Source: Nematostella vectensis (Eukaryota; Cnidaria; Anthozoa; Actiniaria; Edwardsiidae). From it: DNA of 64,000 bases. The notes below the pieces were generated by a model. It had not been told where the DNA came from, ran no database searches, and saw only the letters and a list, made by a program, of their open reading frames with translations. Both the position numbers and the translations under genes were made by a program. Below are positions 42,264 through 51,300 of the stretch, one piece after another. The stretch spans positions 16,177,994-16,241,993 of the forward strand of contig NC_064040.1 of the NCBI RefSeq assembly GCF_932526225.1. Direction: 5' to 3'. Each line of letters begins with the position of its first letter. Positions within the stretch are counted from its first letter, which is position 1.

Positions 42264-42392
42264 CTATTGATGGTGGATCCTGATGGTTCTTTTCTTCTTT
42301 TTCGTGTTGATGTCCACATTAATTTGTAGCGTGATGCAGCCCAGCAAGTCGTCGTACGCATTCATGAACCTCGCCTCGACCCAGTACTCGCC
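42264..42392 (-). CDS. Lectin-ML gene exon 5: ML C-terminus
   Basis: Acceptor CATGTTTAG. Encodes GEYWVEARFMNAYDDLLGCI then TLQINVDI, a Lys-rich tail and stop TAG at 42264. The final G-C-I pair of the ML fold is present. Confidence 0.85.
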   Translation of the reverse strand, partial: GEYWVEARFMNAYDDLLGCITLQINVDINTKKKKRTIRIHHQ

Positions 42393-45300
42393 CTAAACAT
42401 GCAAACGTCATGAATTAACACATTTCTTTAGATGTATGTACCCTAATCAAAAACAATAAATAGATAACAAAAAAGATTAAACAACATTTCAACAAGTACG
42501 TCTTATGATAACTTCTCCTTCAACCAACATCAGAGTGCGACGTGTTGCTAGCAATGCCCACCATAATAAGAAATCTAGCCAATTAGAATGCGAGAATCCC
42601 TGTTGATTGATCTCAATAAGCTAGAAAAATTCCCTCGTACATAAGAATACCGTAAATGATCTTTGATAAACGCCGGGGGCGTTTATTAAATTTCGATGGT
42701 GCGAGGATGTCAATAGGAGGCTTTTATAAGAGAGAAAGCGTTATTATTAATTAACCATTGTTGAAGTTGCGTTCTAATTTTAGTTAGAATCACGTTTAAT
42801 TATAGCCTGCGTAGCAAGCGTTTCTTCACCTTGAGCAGACGCTACTCGTGTGTTAGAGGAGGTGTTCTCTAGATAGGGAGCGTTTATAAGATCATTTATG
42901 GTAGCCGTTTTCGCCATGTCACATAGTACGCTTCTTGTATTCTTCCAAGCTCACTTTCTAACACCGTTTAGGTGGCCACGGTGGTGGCGCACGTCGTTAA
43001 AAATGCGTTTTCCTAAAAGTTTGACCATCTGGTAAAATGCCGCTATTTTAAAACAAAAAGAGTGATTTAACGACGTCAAAGTTCTGGAATAAGTCTTGCT
43101 TGTTAGTCTTGGCGTTAGTCGCAATACGGTTGTTTCAGACCATGTGGTTACCTACTTATTGCAAATCTCGAATACTTACACTTGCCAGCCAATCCCACAC
43201 TGGGACTTTTTCGATCATTTCCGGAGTGACCGTGATAGCCTGGGGCGGGAGGGTGAAAGTCCCTGTCGGTATTGGACAGTCGCACGGGATCCCTGTGTTT
43301 TCCATCTCTTTGTCGCACTTGCCGAACATCACTCCTCGTACAAGCTCACAGAAGTTGTCGTATGTGCTGCCCATGCGCAAAGTATCACGTGACAATCAGA
43401 ATGAGTTATCTATAGACTTATTTATTCCAGCTCAATAACACGCCAGGTATTAAAGCCGCATTGTCACCAGTTCACTTCCGGACAAAAAAGACAAAATAAT
43501 CTATTAGAATCCGAGATATTTAACATGCCATCCGCTCTAAATTATTAATCACATCCTCGAAGAAACTTGCAATATACACACTGCTTTCAATATTTCGAAA
43601 TATTTTTCGCGTTTCCCGCTAAAAATCATCGGAGATTGTAACATAATCGACCGCAAGTAAACTGGTGACAATGCGGCTTTAAGGACCTTATGCAACGACG
43701 ACGGCAACGTGGACAAAAACAATGGGACGACAAAAACAATGGGATTTGAAAATGTATTTCAGCCGTTTTGCCTAAAACTACAACGTGAAAACTCTAATTT
43801 TCACGGTCAATTGAGGACGCGGATGTTTGCACTGTAAATTCGCTTCTGTAGAAATAATGGCCTTATTTTTATCTATCTCTGACTATAATTTTTTGCTTAA
43901 TCCATTGTAATTGATGGCCAAGCGCGAAAACATCTTTTTCGATCGCGTTGTCCTAGCCGTCGCCGTCGTCCTTGCTTAAGGTCCCTATTATCTGGATAGT
44001 GCGGTGGCGTAATACAAGTTCAGTGTAAAAGTACAGTAGAACCTAAATAAGGCGAACACCAATGGTAACTTAAAAGAGCTTGGAGGCTACCATAAGGGCC
44101 GATGAAAAAAAATAAATTAATGTTTGGTTATAATTTTATGACCGCCCTCTTTGCTTTTTTAAGGTTTAAAAAGCTGGATTAGTCGAATTTCTCATACTTC
44201 ATTAGCATATAACACTTAAAGCCACATTGTCACCAGTTCACTTCCGGAGGTCCGACGGAAACCTCAACGTTAAAAGACAAAAGAATCTATTAGAATCCGA
44301 GATATTAAACAGGCCATCCGCTCTAAATTATCAATCACATCCTCAAAGAAACTTCCAATAAACACACTGCTTTCAATATTTTGAAATATTTTTCGCGTTT
44401 TCCGTTAAAAATCATCGGAGATTGTAACGAAATCAACCGGAAGTAAACTGGTGACAATGCGGCTTTAATTAACAAAGTATAAAAACATTTAGTGATGTAT
44501 GCAACTTTGTGTTGTTATCAATCAGGTTCGTAGCAGGCCTTGAAATTTGGGGGGGGGGGTGCACGATACAGAAAAAGTATGAAAAAATTGGGGGGGGGGG
44601 CACAGTCACGCCCTTGTGGTCATTTCCTTATAATTCTATTAAATATGGGGGGGGCACAACATGCCCCAGTGCCCCACCCCTTGCTACGGCCCTGTCAGCT
44701 GTTCCCTATGGTAGCTTCGTGACCAAAGAGTACTTAGAACTGATAAATGTATATTTTGTCCCGTTTAGGTAGAGAAGTAATCAATGTTTAAGGGACCACA
44801 TTTTCGGGTCTTACAAATGGTGATCACTCTCACGCATAAAAACGTCCACGAAAAATATCGAAATGCTGCAAAAAACATTGTTTTTGTCTGTCATGTTTGA
44901 ATCTGTTGCTATTTTAAAATAGAGGACACACATCTACTGGCAAAGAATTAATCAAAACGTTTCCCAGGAGTTCAGTTATCGTTCTCAATAAGCTGATAAT
45001 GTAGCTTTTAATTCGAATAGCACTAAGGAGTTAGACTTACCACGAACCGAAGTTGGCGACACATGGGATTTTCACCCAGGTCAACACTTTCTTCTGGATG
45101 TTCAACTTGAGCTTGGTGGTGGAAGGGAGATGGCGTTTTATTGTCACTGATGCCGAGACGTTGAGCGGTCCTGGTAGGATTAGGGGACTTGGGGCGAGGG
45201 CTATGTTACCAATGGATATGACGTCGTTGATATGTTCTGTATGTAGAAGTGAAACGAGCTTAAAGGGGGCTAGAACACAATGATTCTTCTTGGCAGCCAC

Positions 45301-48300
45301 CCATAACGCAATGCATTTAAAAATGTTGCTATGCAACCTGGTTGCTATCAATGGCTCTCTCATAGTCAAGGAACAAGTCCTTACCTTTCTTACACACATA
45401 GTCAACGAACAAGTCCTTACCTGTGTTACACACAAAGTCAACGAACAATTCCTTACCTTTGTTACACAAATAGTCAACGAACGAGACCTTACCTTTGTTA
45501 CACACATAGTCAACCAACGAGTCCTTAATATTTTTACACAGGTATTCAACAAACAAGGTCTTACCTTTGTTACACACATAGTCAACGAACAAGTCCTTAA
45601 CTTTGTTACACAAATAAACAACGAACAAGTTCTTACCTTTGTTACACACATTGTCAACGAACAAGTCCTTTACTTTGTTACACACATATTCAACAAACAA
45701 GGTCTTACCTTTGTTACACACATAGTCAACGAACAAGTCCTTAACTTTGTTACACACATAAACAAAGAACAAGTTCTTATCTTTGTTACACACATAGTCA
45801 ACGAACAAGTCCTTAACTTTGTTACACACATAGTCAACGAACAAGTCCTTACCTTTGTTACACACACAAACAACAAACAAGTTCTTACCTTTGTTACGCA
45901 CATAAACAACGAACAAGTTCTTACCTTTGTTACGCACTTAAGAAGCGCTCCGCTAATCCATTCAAGATGACATGCAATACTCAAAAAAATGATTTTTCAA
46001 TAATTTGTCTGTAGACTTATATTTGTCTCCTGATTACAAAAATGTTTTTCTTTTTAAAATCAAACAAATATTAAATATTTTATGGATTTGTCCTTATTTT
46101 TCTCGGCTTGACCCCGAAAAACCCTACAAAATTTGAACCAAGTATCGCTACCTGCAGCGCGAAAAATAAACAGCGCAGAAACACAACAACACCACAGGAG
46201 GTAACCAGGATATGTGTTCTCAATATTATTTTAATATCGGCTTAATCCAGTTAAAATAGAATATTTGACACATTTTCTCAAATATAGCCTCGCACCATCA
46301 TTTTGCACGATCATCAAACCGACAAATTGAGGCCTTAAAAGTCGCATCTGGTACATTGCTCTATCAAAAATGGTCATTTTTCCTAAAAGACAGTCACTTA
46401 CTTGCCTAGAATCTGAAATAAAACTTTGTGGATAATAAAATCCGGAGCGTTGACAGCGCCAAAAAGATACAACACTTCACAGGTAATTGACCTTTCAACT
46501 TGGGCTAACTATGACACCAACTGCTGAATTCGCAGGGAAATTTGGCTTTTGCAGAAGCTCCCTCCTCGATACAACGCTGATGAAAACAAATTTGAGGACC
46601 AATAAATATGTGTGTTATTACTTGCATTCTTCGTTGTGCGAGATGATTTAGAAAAAACACGTATTTGAGTGATTATTTGAATAGATTATAACTAGTCTTG
46701 CGTTATGTTTGTGTCCAAAGAATTCGTAACATAGATCAAAACAACAAGTTAAGTGGTTTTAAATTTTACTCACCTCAGCTTGGGAAAGTTCTTGATAGGC
46801 ATCGTTTTTTATAAATGCTTGGTCCTCTACAAACGCATAAAAACGCTTTTTAACTCGCTTTGGCTTGCGATCTCGGAATGTTTTTCATGGTGCTTCCATG
46901 TGACCGGCAGCGTACACAGGAATCCCAAAGTTTCTCAAACACAATGCAAAAGAAAAAGAGAAAAGAGAAAGAGCAACCAATCAAAAAATCTGATTCCTTA
47001 TTTTGGAATATAATAAAATAAATAATGTCTAACCGTGAGGATTGTTTGAAATTGTAAGCCATCGAAGTTATCGAATGATGGATCTTATTCCTTGCGTAGC
47101 GGAAGTTACATATCTTGTGTGAAATGACAGTTGGCAATAAACAGATAGTTTTTCATACCAGTACCAGGTACGTTCTATGAGTGTTTATACACTGGTTTCT
47201 TCTTGCTGTCCGTTTTGCACAGTTTTAATGAGAATATGGCTTTTTGCTCATACTCTCAGTTCGTAGGCGGGGCGCGTGTTTCGCTAGTCAAGACAACCCT
47301 GGTATAGTGCAGTGCGTGAATATTACAAACTGAACTCAAGATATCTAGAAGCATCTTCGTTTTATCGCTAAATTACAAAGCAAAGCTGTTTCTGGCCAGT
47401 GCAGGTAAAACAATTTTAACATTGACGCTCATGAATAACCACTTTTTAAAACATACAGTTTGATTTGCTGTCCAGGTTTGTTTGACCCTGAAGGAAAATA
47501 CACAAAGCTCCCTATCTGCCCAAGCCACCGCGACGCACATGGCGCATCAGATGGCGCAGTAATCGTAAGAACTGCTGCTGCCTAGTATCTTGGTCAGTCA
47601 CCGAAGCCGCGCTAAGCGGAACGTGGGATATCCGTGGACAGCGCAAGATCCAGATATCCCGTGGACAGCGCCAGATCCAGATTTTCATGTTTACAGCGCC
47701 AGGGCCAGATCCCCCTGTGGACAGCGCCAGAGCAAGAACTTCCGAACCATAACTCCCCACCCCCCGTGGACAGCGCCCGAAACATATCCCCCCCGTGGGT
47801 GGCGCCAGAGCCGTTCCCCCCATGGACAGAGCTAGAGCAAGATCCCCCTGTGGACAGTGCCAGAACCAGATTTCCTTATTGACAGAGCTAAAAGCCAGAT
47901 ATCATGGTGGGAAGCGCGCGACCCAGATACCCCGTGGACAGCGCAAAAGTTAGATTCCCCCGTGGACAAGAGCAAGATCCCCACGTGGACAGCACCAGAG
48001 CCAGATTTCCTTGGTGACAGAGCCAGATACCCCCCCACCCCACCCCACCCCGTGAACAGCGCCAGAGCCAAATACCCCCATAGAGCGCTAGATTCTTCCA
48101 TGTAGATCTGATTGTGTACTGTACAGAATGATTTCCTCTGTGACATACGTTAATTTTTGGGGCTTTAGAACTAATGTGATATTTTGTGTCCGTTTTTAGA
48201 AAATTCCTTGCTATCAGTTTTTGTTAATATATTTGGGATACTTCGGATACAATTTCACAGCAATGACTAAACAATGATATAAATTGTATCTACCCAAACT

Positions 48301-51300
48301 GAAATAAATTTGTGAGTATCAATGTGTCCTAATTGTCCTTGTCCTGTTGCGCTGTTCCAACAATAATCAACCGTAGTTGAGTTAGGTCTTCGTAGAGGAA
48401 CGGACATTGATAAAAAACGATGCCTATCAAGTGCTTTCCCAAGCTGAATGCCAAGAATTGTTTGGACAAAGACATTACCTGAACAGCAAATCAAACTGTA
48501 GGTTTTAAAAAGTGGTTATTCATAGTGCGTCAATGTTGATAATGTTTTACCTGCACCGGCCAGAACCAGCTTTGGTGAATCTCTCACCCCCAAGGAACGG
48601 AGATGCTTCTTGATGTCTTGTGTGCAGTTTGTTTGTGATATTCAGGCACAGCACTATACCAGGGTTGTCTTGACTAGCGCAACACGCCCCGCCTACGAAC
48701 TGAGAGTATGAGCAAAAAGCCATATTCTCACTAAAGTTGTGCAAAACGGACAGCAAGAAGAAACCAGTGAATAAACACTCATAGAACGTACCTGGTACTG
48801 GTATGAAAAACTGTCAATTTCACACAAGATGTGTAACTTCCGCTCCGCATTGAAATAAAATCCATCATTCGATAACTTCGATGGCTTACAATTTCAAACA
48901 ATCCTTACGGTTGGACATTATTTATTTTATTCTATTCCAAAATAAGTAATCAGATTTTTTGATGAGTTGCTCTTTCTGTTAGTCTCCCGCGCAGCCGTTC
49001 TTTGTGTGAGCGTTGCGTGACACAAATATCTTTCTGTTTTCTCTCTCTCTCTTTTTTTTTTTTTTTTTGCATTGTGTTTGAGAAACTCTGGGATTCCTGT
49101 GGGCTCTCACGTGAGAGCACCATGAAAAACATTCCGGGATCGCAAGCCGAAGCAAGTTAAAAAGCGTTTTTATGCGCTTGTACAGGAACAAGCATTGATA
49201 AAAACCATGCCTATCTAGTACTTTCCCAAGCTGAGGTGAGTAAAATTTAAAACCACTTAACTTGTTGTTTTGATCTATGTTACGAATTGTTTGGACACAA
49301 ACATTACGCAAGCCAGTTATAATCTATTCAAATACGTGTTTTGCCTAAATCATCTCGCACAACAAAGAATGCAAGTGATAACACAAATTTTTATTGGTCC
49401 TCAAATTTGTTTTCAGCGTTGTTTCGAGGTGGGAGCGTCGGCAAAAGACAAATTTCCCTACCAATTCAGCTGTTGGTGTCACAGTTAGCTCAAGTTTGAA
49501 AGGTCAATAACCTGTGAAGTGTTGTATCTTCTTGGCGCTCTCAGCGCTCCGGAATTTTATTATCCCCAAAATTTTATTTCAGATTCTAGGCAAGTAAGTG
49601 ACTGTAATTTCAGGAAAAATGACCATTTTTGATAGAGCAATGTACCAGATGCGACTTTAAGGCCTCAATTTGTAGGTTTGATGACCGTGCAAAATGATGG
49701 ATGCGAGGCTATATTTGAGAAAATCTGTCAAATATTTTATTTTATTTATTTTAACTGGATTAAGCCAAGATTAAAATAATATTGAGAGCACATATCCTAG
49801 TTGCTTCCTGTGGTGTTGTTGTGTTTCTGCGCTGTTTATTTTTCGCGCTGCAGGTAGCAATACTTGGTTCAATTTTTTTTTTCGTGGTCAAGCCGTGAAA
49901 AATAAGAAAAAATCCATAAAATATTAAATATTCGTTCGGTTTAAAAAAACACATTTTTGTAATCAGGAGACAAATATAAGTGTATAGACAAATTATTGAA
50001 AAATCATTTTTTTGAGTATTGCATTTCATCTTGAATGGATTAACGGAGCGCTTCTTAAACAACGAACAAGTTCTTACCTTTGTTACACACATAGTCAACG
50101 AACAAGTCCTTACCTTTGTTACACACATAAACAACGAACAAGTTCTTACCTTTGTTACACACATAGTCAACGAATAAGTCCTTACCTTTGTTACACACAT
50201 AGTCAACGAATAAGTCCTTACCTTTGTTACACACATAGTCAACGAATAAGTCCTTACCTTTTTTACACACATAGACAACGAACAAGTTCTTACCTTTGTT
50301 ACACAAATAAACAACGAACAAGTTCTTATCTTTGTTACGCACTTTAGAAGCGCTCCGTTAATCCATTCAAGATGACATGCAATACTCCAAAAAATGATTT
50401 TTCAATAATTTGTCTATAGACTTATATTTGTCTCCTGATTACAAAAAATTACCTTTGTTACACACATAGTCAACGAACAAGTCCTTACCTTTGTTACACA
50501 CATAGTCAACGAACGAGACCTTACCTTTGTTACACACATAAAAAACGAATAAGTCCTTACCTTTTTTACACACATAGACAACGAACAAGTCCTTACCTTT
50601 GACATACATAGACAACGAAGAAATCCTTACCTTTATACCCATAGTCAACGAACAAGTGCTTACCTTCTTTACACACATAGTCAACGAACAAGTCCTTACC
50701 TTTGTTACACACATAGTCAACGAACAAGTCGCTCTCCAGACCAAACGTACAGGAAGTTGACCCTAGCACCTTTTGTGTTGGTGAGATGACACAAGATTGC
50801 TTCCCCTGACACAGGTGCTTCACTCTCGCCAGCGATGGACTTCTGGACGCGAGGCAGTTCTGTCCAAACCAGCTGTTATCGCATGTTGACTTGTAGCCGT
50901 GGCCGTGGCCGAAGAACACAGAAAGGATGGCGAGATTGTAGCCCCTCGGGCAGGAAAGAATGACGTCATCCTTATCTTCGCACCCGTGAGTCTTCAGGGT
51001 CTTTGTGGTAGAGTTTGAGGGTTGAACTGAATATCATAAATCATATCATTGATGGTGATTAGTGTAATGTAACTATTTTCCTCGAAAGCCTATAGCTCAA
51101 TAGACCCTAAATACTAGACAAAGATTCGAAAAGATGCAGACGAAGTCCATTTATGTTTGGCAAAGGCATGAGTAGTGTCTTTTACATTGGAATGAAGCAA
51201 TAGAGATGTCTGGTACTTTAGGACATGTGTTTATATGTTTATGACTTCGATAAGGAAAGGGGCTTATTCAGCTCTTCTATTGCTAATTCATGTTTGGAGT

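Larger units (their letters stand above)
45938..50058. mobile_element. 4.1-kb element with about 1.5-kb inverted arms, TTAA borders
   Basis: The left border is TTAA (45938) then GAAGCGCTCCGCTAATCCAT, the right border is the inverted form (GGATTAACGGAGCGCTTC) then TTAA (50055). The arms are inverted copies: 45942-47480 against 48478-50054. Examples are CTCAGTTCGTAGGCGGGGCG at 47266 and its inverse at 48685, and AAGTGGTTTTAAATTTTACT at 46751 with its inverse near 49250. The centre (47500-48477) is mainly a tandem repeat. No transposase gene is visible. It splits the 36-bp minisatellite, which continues on both sides, so it is younger than the array. Confidence 0.65.

Noticed and set aside
43096-43438. 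Plus-strand frames of 98 and 112 codons
   Set aside because: They are antisense to exon 4 of the lectin-ML gene, whose minus-strand reading has a clear domain and splice sites.
45290-45984. Long open frames on both strands in minisatellite array 1
   Set aside because: The 36-bp period keeps frames open. The plus-strand frames have no meaning. Only the minus frame in phase with the lectin exon might ever be coding.
47512-48146. Several frames with WTAPEPD or RCPR repeats
   Set aside because: They are translations of the GTGGACAGCGCC tandem repeat on both strands.
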